DNA from: Curtobacterium sp. Leaf261
Lineage (GTDB): Bacteria; Actinomycetota; Actinomycetes; Actinomycetales; Microbacteriaceae
NCBI RefSeq assembly: GCF_001422205.1
Contig: NZ_LMMJ01000009.1
Coordinates: 186,001 to 250,000 of the forward strand
DNA: 64,000 nt
Direction of reading: 5' to 3'
Within the stretch, counting starts at the first letter, position 1. Every line of letters begins with the position of its first letter. Made by a program: the position numbers and the translations under genes. Below are positions 18,331 to 27,209 of this stretch, piece after piece. The notes below the pieces were generated by a model. The model was not told where the DNA came from. It made no database searches and saw only the letters and a list, made by a program, of their open reading frames with translations.

Positions 18331-19989
18331 GTGCCCGCAGGAGTCCCGACCCAGCCAGCGTGGTGGACGAAGGCCGTCGTCTACCAGATCTACCCGCGGA
18401 GCTTCGCGGACGCGAGCGGCGACGGGGTCGGCGACCTCGGTGGGATCCGGCAGCACCTCGACCACATCGCGGACCTCGGCGTCGACGTCGTCTGGCTGTC
18501 CCCGATCTACCGGTCACCGCAGGCGGACAACGGCTACGACATCAGCGACTACGAGGACATCGACCCGCTGTTCGGCACGCTCGACGAGTTCGACGCCCTG
18601 CTCGGCGAGGTGCACCAGCGTGGGATGAAGCTCGTGATGGACCTCGTCGTGAACCACTCGTCCGACGAACACCCGTGGTTCCAGGCGTCTCGCGCGTCCA
18701 CCACGTGCCCGAAACGCGACTGGTACATCTGGCGCGACCCGGTCGACGGCCACGAGCCCAACGGCTGGCGCGGCGCGTTCGGCGGACCCGCGTGGACGCT
18801 CGACGACACGACCGGGCAGTACTACCTGCACATGTTCGCCCCGGAGCAGCCCGACCTCAACTGGGACGACGCGGACATGCGCGACGCCGTGTACTCGATG
18901 ATGAACCACTGGCTCGACCGTGGTGTCGACGGCTTCCGGATGGACGTCATCAACCACATCGCGAAGAACCCGGACGACCTGGTCGGCGACAGCACCGGGT
19001 ACGTGATGGCTCCGCGTATCCACGAGCACCTGCAGGAGATGCACCGCAGGGTGTTCGCCGACCGACCGGACGCACTGCTGACCGTCGGCGAGATGCCCGG
19101 CGTCACGGTCGAGGACGCCGTGCTCTTCACCGATCCGGACCGGCACGAGCTCGACATGGTCTTCCAGTTCGAGCACGTCGGGCTCGACCACGGCCCGGCG
19201 TCGAAGTTCGACACCCGGGCCCTGTCGCTCCCCGCGCTCAAGCGCTCGCTCGCCCGCTGGCAGGACGGGCTCGCGGAGCGGGGCTGGAACTCGCTGTACA
19301 CGGCGAACCACGACCAGCCGCGGACGGTGTCCCGGTTCGGGTCGGAGTCGTACCGGATCGAGTCGGCGACACTCCTCGCGACCGTGCTGCACCTGCACCG
19401 AGGAACGCCCTACGTGTACCAGGGCGACGAGATCGGGATGGTGAACGCCGGGTTCCGCACCATCGAGCAGTACCGCGACATCGAGTCGCTGAACCGGTAC
19501 CGCTCTGAGGTCGACGACGGCGCGGACCCGTCCCCGGTGCTCGACTCGCTCGTGTCCCGGAGCCGGGACAACGCCAGGACCCCGATCCCGTGGACCGCCG
19601 CCGAGCCCTCCGGCGGATTCTCGTCGACCGAAGCGTGGATCGGCATGGGCGTCGGCTGGCCCGACATCACGGTGGAGGCGGACCGTGCGGCCGGCGACCG
19701 GTCCGTGTTCGAGCACTTTCGACGGCTCGTCGCGCTGCGACACGAGTCCGCGGTGGTGCAGCTCGGGGCGTTCGCGCTCCTGGAACCGGATCACCCGACG
19801 CTGTGGGCGTTCACGCGGACGCTCGACGACGAGGCGCTCGTCGTGGTCGCGAACCTGTCCTCGTCGGCGCTGGCGCTCCCCCAGGACGTCCTCGGGCTGC
19901 TCGGAGCGGTTGTGCTCCGGAACCCCGCCGGCGGGGACGACGGTCCGTCGCTCGCGCCGTGGGAGGCGCGGATCCACCGGAGGGTGTGA
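18331..19989 (+). CDS. GH13 alpha-glucosidase (oligo-1,6-glucosidase type)
   Basis: A 552-residue cytosolic glycoside hydrolase of family 13, cutting alpha-1,4 or alpha-1,6 links in short malto-, isomalto-oligosaccharides or related disaccharides. The N-terminal WWTKAVVYQIYPRSFADASG is typical of subfamily 31 enzymes. The catalytic triad is Asp205 (DGFRMD), Glu254 (VGEMPG) and Asp328 (ANHDQPR). GTG 18331 is chosen because AAGGAGG lies 7 nt upstream; the GTG at 18325 would be only 1 nt from it. There is no signal peptide. Trehalose-6-phosphate hydrolase cannot be fully excluded. Confidence 0.9.
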   Translation: MPAGVPTQPAWWTKAVVYQIYPRSFADASGDGVGDLGGIRQHLDHIADLGVDVVWLSPIYRSPQADNGYDISDYEDIDPLFGTLDEFDALLGEVHQRGMKLVMDLVVNHSSDEHPWFQASRASTTCPKRDWYIWRDPVDGHEPNGWRGAFGGPAWTLDDTTGQYYLHMFAPEQPDLNWDDADMRDAVYSMMNHWLDRGVDGFRMDVINHIAKNPDDLVGDSTGYVMAPRIHEHLQEMHRRVFADRPDALLTVGEMPGVTVEDAVLFTDPDRHELDMVFQFEHVGLDHGPASKFDTRALSLPALKRSLARWQDGLAERGWNSLYTANHDQPRTVSRFGSESYRIESATLLATVLHLHRGTPYVYQGDEIGMVNAGFRTIEQYRDIESLNRYRSEVDDGADPSPVLDSLVSRSRDNARTPIPWTAAEPSGGFSSTEAWIGMGVGWPDITVEADRAAGDRSVFEHFRRLVALRHESAVVQLGAFALLEPDHPTLWAFTRTLDDEALVVVANLSSSALALPQDVLGLLGAVVLRNPAGGDDGPSLAPWEARIHRRV

Positions 19990-20073
19990 GGCCGGGGGCG
20001 GGTGTGCGCGGTCCGCGCGTACCGGTGCGGCCGGCGCGGGTGTGGCGGGTGCGGCCGGTGCGGGTGTGCCCGG

Positions 20074-20111
20074 ACGACGAAGGCCCCCGAGTGACCGGGG
20101 GCCTTCGTCGT
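20074..20111. terminator. Strong bidirectional terminator hairpin
   Basis: A perfect 16-bp stem (20074-20089 with 20096-20111) closes a 6-nt loop. It lies 5 nt beyond the tRNA-Thr 3' end on the minus strand and 84 nt after the GH13 gene on the plus strand, so it can serve both. Confidence 0.8.
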
Positions 20112-20115
20112 GCTG

Positions 20116-20191
20116 TGGAGCCGCCTATCAGAATCGAACTGATGACCTATTCATTACGAGTGAATCGCTCTACCGACTGAGCTAAGGCGGC
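20116..20191 (-). tRNA. tRNA-Thr (anticodon CGU)
   Basis: On the minus strand the 76-nt cloverleaf starts GCCGCCT, pairs with AGGCGGC and ends with an encoded CCA. The D-loop has AGTCGGTAGA and the T-arm GTTCGATTC. The anticodon loop CTCGTAA gives CGU, reading the threonine codon ACG. TACAGT (20228-20233, minus) is a good -10 with a short leader. Confidence 0.95.
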
Positions 20192-20238
20192 GGACGCTCC
20201 GACATCGTCGCAGCGGCACGAGAAACTACTGTAGCGGA

Positions 20239-20964
20239 TCAAGCACGCGCACGCGAAACGAGCGCGCCGAGGTCCGCGAACGACGCGCGGAGGCAGTCCA
20301 CGAGACGCCCGTCGCCCTCGAGCGCCGACCACTCCCACCACGCGTGACGCACCGTCGCCATCGCGACGAGTGACGCCAGACGGGCGCGCCGTTCGAGCTC
20401 GGTGCCACCGGCGCGCGGGACGGACGACCGGTCGGCTTCGGCGGCGTCTCCGGGTTCGGAGGCGTCCCCGGGTTCGGAGGCGTCCCCCGATCCGGAGCGC
20501 TGGTCGGGATCCGTGAGCGTGAGACGGCGCATGATGACCGCCGCGAGCTGGGCCTGGAACTCCTTCATCGACGCCATCCGCTGCCCGAACAACTGCGGGT
20601 TCTCCTTGAGGACCTGCTGTCGCTCCGGCATGAGGTCGCGGTCCTCGATGAGCTCCTGGGTCGAGTGCGCGAGGAGCTCACCGATGTCGGACATCAGCTC
20701 GCCGCTCGGGAGTCCGGCAACGAACGCGTCCACCGCCTCGTCGGTCGGCAGGGTCGGGTCCTCGCCGAGGAGCGCCTGGTCCTTGCTCGCGAAGTAGTTG
20801 AAGAAGGTCCGCGGGGAGACGTCGGCGCGCCGGGAGATCTCGTCGACCGTGACCGCGCCGAGCCCCTCGTCGATCGCGATCCGCAGTGCTGCCTGCTGGA
20901 TCGCCGCCTTGGTGGCACGGCGCTTCCGCTCACGCAGGCCGAGTTCGGGTTCGGTGACGCTCAT
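20239..20964 (-). CDS. TetR-family transcriptional regulator
   Basis: A 241-residue repressor with an N-terminal TetR helix-turn-helix: residues about 12-60, with TKAAIQQAALRIAIDEGL, then VDEISRRADVSPRTFFNYFASKDQAL. The C-terminal ligand domain shows no identifiable ligand. Between two helices near residues 165-182 is a Gly/Asp/Ser/Glu/Pro repeat from three tandem 18-bp units (20439-20487). ATG 20964 is chosen because MSVTEPELGLRERKRR is the usual short lead-in; an upstream ATG would overlap the operator-like palindrome. No target neighbour is obvious, so autoregulation or a distant target is likely. Confidence 0.87.
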   Translation of the reverse strand: MSVTEPELGLRERKRRATKAAIQQAALRIAIDEGLGAVTVDEISRRADVSPRTFFNYFASKDQALLGEDPTLPTDEAVDAFVAGLPSGELMSDIGELLAHSTQELIEDRDLMPERQQVLKENPQLFGQRMASMKEFQAQLAAVIMRRLTLTDPDQRSGSGDASEPGDASEPGDAAEADRSSVPRAGGTELERRARLASLVAMATVRHAWWEWSALEGDGRLVDCLRASFADLGALVSRARA

Positions 20965-20984
20965 GCCTCGATCATTGCACACCA

Positions 20985-20996
20985 TGCAAATTTGCA
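20985..20996. promoter_or_regulatory. Candidate TetR operator
   Basis: TGCAAATTTGCA is a perfect 12-bp palindrome 20 bp before the TetR-type start codon, within a wider ATTGCA/TGCAAT-containing stretch. Its AT-rich core is rare here, and its placement suits autorepression. Confidence 0.5.
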
Positions 20997-21087
20997 GTGC
21001 TTCGGCGACGAGTGGTGCGCGTTCTGGGCAGTGGCGACCGGCGAGCGTCGGGACGGCGCGTCAATGGGACCGCGGTGTGTCAGTGCG

Positions 21088-22230
21088 TCAGCGGACCGCA
21101 CGCGCGACGGTGACGAGCAGTGCCTCGAGTGCGAGCAGCGCGGCCACGTTCGCGGCGATCCGACGCCGTGCGAGTCCGACGGCGTCGAGGACCTCGAGTG
21201 CGGACGCGGGCGGGACCATCGGCAGGGCCCGGTCGAGCTGGTCACGCATCGAGAGGTTCACCGGCTCGGTCGCCGCCCCGAGGCCCATGAGCAGGAGGTC
21301 GCGGTACAGCGACATGACGTCGACGAGGATGCGGTCGAGGCCGTCGCGGAGGCTCCGCGTCGCCCGTCGCTTCTGGTCCTCCTCGAGCACGCGGAGCTGC
21401 GATCGGAGCGCCGGGGGCACCGTGCCACCCGGCTCGACACCGAGCGACCGGAGGGCTGCGTCGCGCTCCTCCGCGTCCCGCTCCTGGGTGATCGACTTGG
21501 CGTCCTCGTCCGCGACCGCCATGAGCTCCGCCGCCGCGAGCACCGCATCGCCGACGCTCCGGATCCGGAGCACGGTGTCGAGCGTCCGCCGCCGACGATC
21601 CCGGGCGTTTGGGCTGGTCGCGAGCCGCTGCGCCATGCCGATGTGGCTCTGTGCCTGCCGTGCCGCGTCGAGGGCGAGTGCACGGTCCACGCCGCTCCGG
21701 GCCACGAGGAGATCCGCGACCGACTCGATGTCCGGCACACGGAGGCGGACCGACCGGACGCGCGAGCGGATCGTCGGGATGAGGTCGGCTTCGCTCGGCG
21801 CGCAGAGGATCCACACGGTGCGCTCCGGGGGTTCCTCGAGGGCCTTGAGGAGGAGGTTCGACGTGCGCTCGGTCATGCGGTCGGCGTCCTCGACGATCAC
21901 GACGCGGTAGCGCCCGACCGACGGTGAGTAGTACGACCCCGTGACGAGGGTACGGATCTCGTCGATGGTGATGATCACGCGCTGCGTCGTGAGCACGGCG
22001 ACGTCCGGGTGCGTCCGCGCGGTGACCTGCGCCAGGGCACGCTCGTCGTCCGACCCGCCGCTGACCAGTGCTGCGGCGAACGCCAGCGCGACGTTCGACC
22101 GACCGGACCCGGGTGGACCGGTGATCAGCCATGAGTGCGTCATGCTCCCGCTGCCGTCCGGGGCCTCTGCGGCCGCCCGGAGACTCGCCACCGCCTCGGC
22201 CTGCCCGGTCAGCCCGTCCCACACGCTCAC
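21088..22230 (-). CDS. holB: DNA polymerase III subunit delta'
   Basis: A 380-residue AAA+ clamp-loader subunit working with the DnaX product and delta to load the sliding clamp. It starts VWDGLTGQAEAVASL; the P-loop-like motif is GPPGSGRSNVALAF, in which the usual Lys of GKT is Arg (GRS), fitting the non-hydrolysing role of delta'. VVIVEDADRMTERTSNLLLKALEEPP is typical. Its GTG overlaps the tmk stop by 4 nt (GTGA). The order topA-tmk-holB is common in Actinobacteria. Confidence 0.93.
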   Translation of the reverse strand: MSVWDGLTGQAEAVASLRAAAEAPDGSGSMTHSWLITGPPGSGRSNVALAFAAALVSGGSDDERALAQVTARTHPDVAVLTTQRVIITIDEIRTLVTGSYYSPSVGRYRVVIVEDADRMTERTSNLLLKALEEPPERTVWILCAPSEADLIPTIRSRVRSVRLRVPDIESVADLLVARSGVDRALALDAARQAQSHIGMAQRLATSPNARDRRRRTLDTVLRIRSVGDAVLAAAELMAVADEDAKSITQERDAEERDAALRSLGVEPGGTVPPALRSQLRVLEEDQKRRATRSLRDGLDRILVDVMSLYRDLLLMGLGAATEPVNLSMRDQLDRALPMVPPASALEVLDAVGLARRRIAANVAALLALEALLVTVARAVR

Positions 22231-22877
22231 GCCGCGACTCCGAGGAGGACGCCGACCCGGGTCCGGATGCGGTCGGCGATGTCGTCCGGCACCGCTGTCG
22301 CGTCGACCACGAGGAACCGGTCTGGTTCGGCACCGGCCATGCCGAGGAACGACTGTCGGACGGTCTCGTGGAAGGTGGACGCCTCGGCCTCGAGGCGGTC
22401 GAAGACCCCCCGCGCAGCAGCGACCCGCGCTCGTCCGACGGCGACGTCGAGGTCGAGCAGGACCGTCAGGTCGGGGACGAGCCCGTCCGCGGCCCAGTCG
22501 GACACCGACCGGATGTGATCGGCCCCGAGTCCGCGCGCGGCACCCTGGTAGGCGACCGACGAGTCGATGTACCGGTCCTGCACGACGACGTCCCCGCGGT
22601 CGAGCGCCGGGCGGACGAGCGTCTCGACGTGGTGTGCGCGGTCCGCGGCGTAGAGGAGCGCCTCGGCACGTGGCGCGATGTGTCCGCGCTCGTGCAACAC
22701 CATCTCGCGGATGCGGCCGCCGAGCTCGGTACCGCCGGGTTCGCGCGTGCGCACCACGGTCCTCCCGACCGTCTGCAACCACTCTTCGAGTCGCGCTGCC
22801 TGTGTCGTCTTGCCCGCGCCGTCGCCGCCCTCGAACGTGATGAACCGTCCGAGGGGCACCGGTGCCGCGTCGGTCAC
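22227..22877 (-). CDS. tmk: Thymidylate kinase
   Basis: A 216-residue kinase converting dTMP to dTDP. The P-loop is GGDGAGKTTQAARL; the dTMP-binding TREPGGTELG and the DRY-like QDRYIDSSVAYQG are present. Length and motifs are those of bacterial Tmk. Its start overlaps the topA stop and its stop overlaps the holB start, making topA-tmk-holB one translationally coupled unit. Confidence 0.95.
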   Translation of the reverse strand: MTDAAPVPLGRFITFEGGDGAGKTTQAARLEEWLQTVGRTVVRTREPGGTELGGRIREMVLHERGHIAPRAEALLYAADRAHHVETLVRPALDRGDVVVQDRYIDSSVAYQGAARGLGADHIRSVSDWAADGLVPDLTVLLDLDVAVGRARVAAARGVFDRLEAEASTFHETVRQSFLGMAGAEPDRFLVVDATAVPDDIADRIRTRVGVLLGVAA

Positions 22878-25729
22878 TTCTTCTTCGCCGGGGCCTTGCG
22901 GGTCGTGGTCCGCTTGGCCTTCGGCTTGGCGGGACCCTTCGCGCGCTTGTCGGCGATGAGCTGCACCGCACGCTCGAAGTCGACCTCGTCGATGTCCTCG
23001 CCGCGCGGGATGGTCGCGTTCGTCTCGCCGTCGGTGACGTACGGCCCGAAACGGCCGTCCTTCATCTTGATCGGCTTGCCGCTCACGGGGTCCGCTTCGA
23101 ACTCCTTGAGCGCGCTCGACGCCTGGCGACCGCCGTACTTCGGCTGCGCGAACAGCTCGGTGGCACCGGCGAGGTCGATGTCGAAGATCGCGTCCTCGCC
23201 CGGTAGCGTCCGGGTGTCCGTGCCCTTCTTGAGGTACGGACCGTAGCGGCCGTTCGCCGCGAAGATCTCGTTGCCGGTCTCCGGGTCCGTCCCGACGAGG
23301 CGGGGCAGGTCGAGCAACTTGAGGGCGGTCTCGAGGTCGACGGTCATCGGGTCCATGGACTTGAAGAGGGATGCGGTGCGCTCCTTGGGAGCCGCCGCCT
23401 TCTTCACGGGCTTCTTCTTCGCCGGTGCCTCGGGCTCCCCCGCGGCGGCCTTCGAGGCTTTCGTCGTCCGGGTGGCGGTCTTCGTGGCCGTCGCGGTCGC
23501 TGTCGCTGCGGCCGACGTGCCTGCGGCCGACGCGGTCGTGGCATCGGCCGCAGCCGTCTCGAGCACCTCACCGGTCGCCGGGTCCACGGTGGGCTCCGGC
23601 TCGGGAGTCCGCTCGGTCACGTAGGGACCGAACCGGCCGTCCTTGGCCAGGACCTCCTTGCCGGTCGCGGGGTTGACGCCGACGACGCGATCGCCGACCA
23701 CGGGAGCATCGACGAGCTCCCGCGCCTTGTCCACCGTGAGCTCGTCCGGTGCGAGGTCCTCGGGGACGTTCACCCGACGCGGGGTCTCCGGATCGTCGCT
23801 CGGTGTCTCGATGTACGGGCCGTACTTGCCGATGCGGAGCACCAGCCCGGGCGCGAGCTCGACGGAGTTGATCTCCCTGGCGTCGATCTCGCCGAGGTTG
23901 TCGATCACCCCGCGGAGTCCGCGCTGGTCGTCGTTGCCGAAGTAGAAGCCGTTCAGCCAGTCGACGCGATCCGCCTCGCCACCGGCGATGCGGTCGAGGT
24001 CGTCCTCCATGCCCGCCGTGAAGTCGTACTCCACGAGGTCGTGGAAGTACTCCTCGAGAAGTCGGACCACGCTGAACGCGATCCAGTTCGGGACGAGCGC
24101 CGTGCCTCGGGGCGTGACGTAGCCGCGGTCCACGATGGTCGAGATGATCGCGGCGTAGGTCGACGGGCGACCGATGCCGAGTTCCTCGAGGGTCTTCACG
24201 AGGCTCGCTTCGGTGTAGCGCGGCGGTGCGGAGGTGTCGTGCCCCTTCGCCTCGATCTCCTCGACCGAGAGGCGGTCGCGCTCGGCCATCTGCGGGAGCG
24301 TCGTGTCGGCCTGCTCGGAGGACTCGTGCCGGTCCTCGTCCTTGCCTTCTTCGTACGCGTTGAGGAACCCGCGGAAGGTGATCACCGTGCCTGACGCGGT
24401 GAACTCCGCATCCGTGCCGGAGGCGGTGACGGCGAGACCCTCGACGGGCTCCGGCGACGCGATGCCGATGACGACCGAGGCGGTGGAGCCCTTGGCGTCG
24501 GCCATCTGCGAGGCCACGGTGCGCTTCCAGATGAGGTCGTAGAGCTTCCAGTCGTTGCCCCGGATGACGTTCTGCATCTGGGACGGCGTCTTGAAGGTGT
24601 CGCCCGCGGGGCGAATCGCCTCGTGGGCCTCCTGCGCGTTCTTGCTCTTGCCGGCGTAGGACCGGGGCTTGTCCGGGACCGTGTCGGCGCCGTACAGATC
24701 GGACGCCTGCTTGCGCGCCGCGGAGACGGCCTGCTGCGAGAGCGACGCAGAGTCCGTTCGCATGTAGGTGATGTGGCCGTTCTCGTACAGCGACTGCGCG
24801 ACGCTCATCGTCTGCCGTGCCGAGAACCGCAGCTTGCGGGCCGCCTCCTGCTGGAGGGTCGAGGTCGTGAACGGCGCAGCAGGTCGACGCGTGTAGGGCT
24901 TGGACTCGACGCTCCGGACGACGGCACCGTCCGCGCGACGGAGCACCGCCGACAGCGCGTGCGCCGACGCGTCGTCGAGCCGGACGGCGTCGCCCTTGGC
25001 GTTCCCCCGGTCGTCGAAGTCACGGCCGGACGCGACACGCGTCCCGCCGAGCCTGGCGAGGCGAGCGGTGAAGGGCGAGGTGGCGTCGGGCTTCGCGAAC
25101 CGCGCGGTGAGGTCCCAGTAGTTGACCGACACGAAGGCGAGGCGTTCGCGCTCACGATCGACCACGAGGCGCGTCGCCGCGGACTGGACCCGACCTGCTG
25201 AGAGTCCGGGGCCGACCTTGCGCCAGAGCACCGGCGAGATCTCGTACCCGTAGAGACGGTCGAGGATCCGGCGGGTCTCCTGCGCATCGACGAGCGCGGT
25301 GTCGAGCTCGCGAGTGGCGTCCTTCGCGCGCTGGATCGCCTCCTTCGTGATCTCGTGGAACACCATGCGGTGCACGGGGACCTTGGGCTTCAGGACCTGG
25401 AGCAGGTGCCACGCGATGGCTTCGCCCTCGCGGTCCTCATCTGTCGCGAGGAAGAGCTCGTCGGCGTCCTTGAGCGCGCGCTTGAGGTCGGCGACCGTCT
25501 TCTTCTTGGCGTCCGAGACGACGTAGTACGGCTCGAACCCGTTCTCGACGTCCACCGAGAACTTGCCGAGGGAGCCCTTCTTGAGCTCAGCGGGCAGGTT
25601 CTTCGGCTCGACGAGGTCCCTGATGTGGCCGACGGAGGCCTGGACCTCGTAGCCGTCTCCGAGGTACTGGGCGATCGTCTTGGCCTTCGCGGGGCTCTCG
25701 ACGATCACGAGCTTTTTCGTGCCTGGCAC
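22874..25729 (-). CDS. topA: DNA topoisomerase I
   Basis: A 951-residue type IA topoisomerase that relaxes negative supercoils. The Toprim domain starts KKLVIVESPAKAKTIAQYLG and holds DEDREGEAIAWH; the active-site Tyr is about residue 322 in ITYMRTDS. Several C-terminal basic repeat units (GRFGPYVTxG, GRYGPYL) replace zinc fingers, as usual in Actinobacteria, and the tail is Lys/Ala-rich. The GTG at 25727-25729 is chosen for AAGGAG just upstream and the family N-terminus. The same reading frame stays open upstream into a TadE-like gene with no stop. Confidence 0.94.
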   Translation of the reverse strand: MPGTKKLVIVESPAKAKTIAQYLGDGYEVQASVGHIRDLVEPKNLPAELKKGSLGKFSVDVENGFEPYYVVSDAKKKTVADLKRALKDADELFLATDEDREGEAIAWHLLQVLKPKVPVHRMVFHEITKEAIQRAKDATRELDTALVDAQETRRILDRLYGYEISPVLWRKVGPGLSAGRVQSAATRLVVDRERERLAFVSVNYWDLTARFAKPDATSPFTARLARLGGTRVASGRDFDDRGNAKGDAVRLDDASAHALSAVLRRADGAVVRSVESKPYTRRPAAPFTTSTLQQEAARKLRFSARQTMSVAQSLYENGHITYMRTDSASLSQQAVSAARKQASDLYGADTVPDKPRSYAGKSKNAQEAHEAIRPAGDTFKTPSQMQNVIRGNDWKLYDLIWKRTVASQMADAKGSTASVVIGIASPEPVEGLAVTASGTDAEFTASGTVITFRGFLNAYEEGKDEDRHESSEQADTTLPQMAERDRLSVEEIEAKGHDTSAPPRYTEASLVKTLEELGIGRPSTYAAIISTIVDRGYVTPRGTALVPNWIAFSVVRLLEEYFHDLVEYDFTAGMEDDLDRIAGGEADRVDWLNGFYFGNDDQRGLRGVIDNLGEIDAREINSVELAPGLVLRIGKYGPYIETPSDDPETPRRVNVPEDLAPDELTVDKARELVDAPVVGDRVVGVNPATGKEVLAKDGRFGPYVTERTPEPEPTVDPATGEVLETAAADATTASAAGTSAAATATATATKTATRTTKASKAAAGEPEAPAKKKPVKKAAAPKERTASLFKSMDPMTVDLETALKLLDLPRLVGTDPETGNEIFAANGRYGPYLKKGTDTRTLPGEDAIFDIDLAGATELFAQPKYGGRQASSALKEFEADPVSGKPIKMKDGRFGPYVTDGETNATIPRGEDIDEVDFERAVQLIADKRAKGPAKPKAKRTTTRKAPAKKK

Positions 25730-26218
25730 GTGACTCCTTGATCGATGGTGCAGACGGTGACCGGACGCAGATCGCGTCGATCGACCGGAGGTGTCGGGCG
25801 GCGGTGGACCGACAGGCACACCATACACACGGTGTCCCGACGCTCCACTATCGGATCCGCTCCTATATATCGCCGGATCGTCATCCGGACCGGCCCGTGA
25901 CGTGGCGCCCACAGCGAACACACCGGAGACGACCACTGCTCGTACGGTCACCGTCGCGTCGTCGACCACGCACGCGTCGAGCCGGGCACCCGATCGGACG
26001 GCGACATCCGCCGCCCGGACGCACGGGGGTCCGGCGACGAGTCCGACCGCCGAGGCCGCGCCGGCGATCGCAGCGGAGTCCGCCACGGTCGCTGCCCGGA
26101 CGAGGTCGACCTGCACGCGTACGGCAGCGCCGAGCACGCTGACGCCGAGCACGACCGCTGCGATGACGCCGACGAGGACCACCGAGGTGCTCCCCCGGGT
26201 GTCCTGGAACCGCGTCAC
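25730..26218 (-). CDS. TadE/TadG-like secretion-neighbourhood protein, open in frame into topA
   Basis: A pseudopilin-like protein of the type encoded last in actinobacterial tad loci (Rv3654c-like). One membrane helix (about 10-32) is followed by a small exported domain with two cysteines (PPCVRAADVAVRSGARLDACVVD). Family members end near the motif ARAGP; here SRAGP falls at about residue 112, but no stop follows, and the frame continues about 50 more codons into topA. A TGA lies one base out of frame immediately after AGP (25881-25883), as if one base had been gained or lost. The GTG start overlaps the previous gene's stop (GTGA). The true 3' end is uncertain. Confidence 0.7.
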
Positions 26219-26724
26219 CGGCCACCGTTCGCCGCACAGACCGTCGCGGTGGCGGGCAGCCGGACGGCTCCGAGCACCGGCACCGGGGCCGATGCCGTGG
26301 CGCACACCACGGAACCGCTCATGATGGTCCTGACCGTGCCACCGGGCGCGAGTTCAGCCGCCAGCGCCGTCGCACTCGCGGAGTCACCGCGGCCGACCGC
26401 GCGAGCGACGGCCGCACCGGCGACCTGGAGCCGGATCTCCATCGCCGCACCGGCGACGAGCCCGGCTGCGAGTCCGACCACCACGACGACCGCGGGGAGC
26501 ACCACGGCGAACTCGACGGTGACCGAGCCGCGCGCATCGCCCAGCTGCGCCGTCCTGCCGCGAGCACCCACATCGACGCTCGCGGCAGCGCCCGGTCCGG
26601 CGCCGGAGCCAGATCCGGGCCCAGAGCCGGAGCCCGAGCCACTGCTCAGGCCGGGGCCCCTGTCCTGGCGGAGCCCAGCAACCACGGCGCGCGCACGCCG
26701 GACCAGGACGGGCCCGCCGGTCAC
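26215..26724 (-). CDS. TadE-like minor pilin
   Basis: A 169-residue TadE-family protein. After a Gly/Ser-rich start (with SGSGSGSGPGSGSG) comes the typical GSVTVEFAVVLPAVVVVVGL segment, whose Glu is conserved in TadE pseudopilins, then one membrane helix and an exported C-terminal domain with two Cys (VVCATASA, ATVCAANG). The GTG start overlaps the pilin-gene stop by 4 nt. It is the fourth gene of the tad operon. Confidence 0.82.
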   Translation of the reverse strand: MTGGPVLVRRARAVVAGLRQDRGPGLSSGSGSGSGPGSGSGAGPGAAASVDVGARGRTAQLGDARGSVTVEFAVVLPAVVVVVGLAAGLVAGAAMEIRLQVAGAAVARAVGRGDSASATALAAELAPGGTVRTIMSGSVVCATASAPVPVLGAVRLPATATVCAANGGR

Positions 26725-27107
26725 AACGACAGCGCCCCGCGAACGATCCCGACGAGGAGCGCCTGCACCTCACCAGACCGCATCACCGCGACCAGGACCC
26801 CGGCGAACGCGACCGCGGCCAGGATCACCACCGCGTACTCGGCCGTCGCCGACCCGGTGTCGTCGACGACGATCCGGCCGAGAGCACCGGAACGCCGGCC
26901 GGCCACGCGCGACCCGCCGGCAGCCCGACCCACCGACCACCCGCTCCGACCTGCCCCACCCACGGCCGCATCCGCTCCACCCACGGCCGCATCCGCTCCG
27001 CACACAGCCGGATCCGCCCCGCCCACAGCCGCATCTGCTCCGCCCACAGCCGGATCCGCCCCGCCCCCGACTGGATCTGCTCCGGCCACCGCTCTGCTCG
27101 CTCCCAT
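26721..27107 (-). CDS. Flp-type pilin (DUF4244) with a repeat-bearing long leader
   Basis: A 128-residue prepilin. The mature part is ordinary: cleavage after Gly85 would give SATAEYAVVILAAVAFAG..., with Glu at +5 and Tyr at +6 as in Flp pilins, 43 residues in all. The leader is not ordinary: 85 residues containing about six copies of a VGGADPA-like heptad from 21-bp DNA repeats, then an Arg-rich stretch. Related actinobacterial pilins have leaders of roughly 15-30 residues. ATG 27107 is chosen because GGAGG lies about 10 nt upstream (GGAGGGGGACTC). It is the third gene of the tad operon, 102 nt after tadBC. Confidence 0.82.
   Translation of the reverse strand: MGASRAVAGADPVGGGADPAVGGADAAVGGADPAVCGADAAVGGADAAVGGAGRSGWSVGRAAGGSRVAGRRSGALGRIVVDDTGSATAEYAVVILAAVAFAGVLVAVMRSGEVQALLVGIVRGALSL
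26958..27078. repeat. 21-bp tandem repeat in the pilin leader
   Basis: About six copies of a CCCACGGCCGCATCCGCTCC-like unit (plus strand) encode the leader heptads. Units differ at a few positions. Each is a multiple of three, so gain or loss of a copy preserves the frame. Confidence 0.85.
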
Positions 27108-27209
27108 GGTGAGTCCCCCTCCGTCCGGCCCGGTGATTCCGCGCCCCTGGTTCCCATCGTCGCGGCCGCACCGGGAGCTCACGCCGGATCGGAGTGGCGC
27201 TGTGGACGG

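Noticed and set aside
26958-27078. CRISPR-like array from regular 21-bp repeats
   Set aside because: There are no spacers; the units are continuous, in frame and code for the pilin leader.
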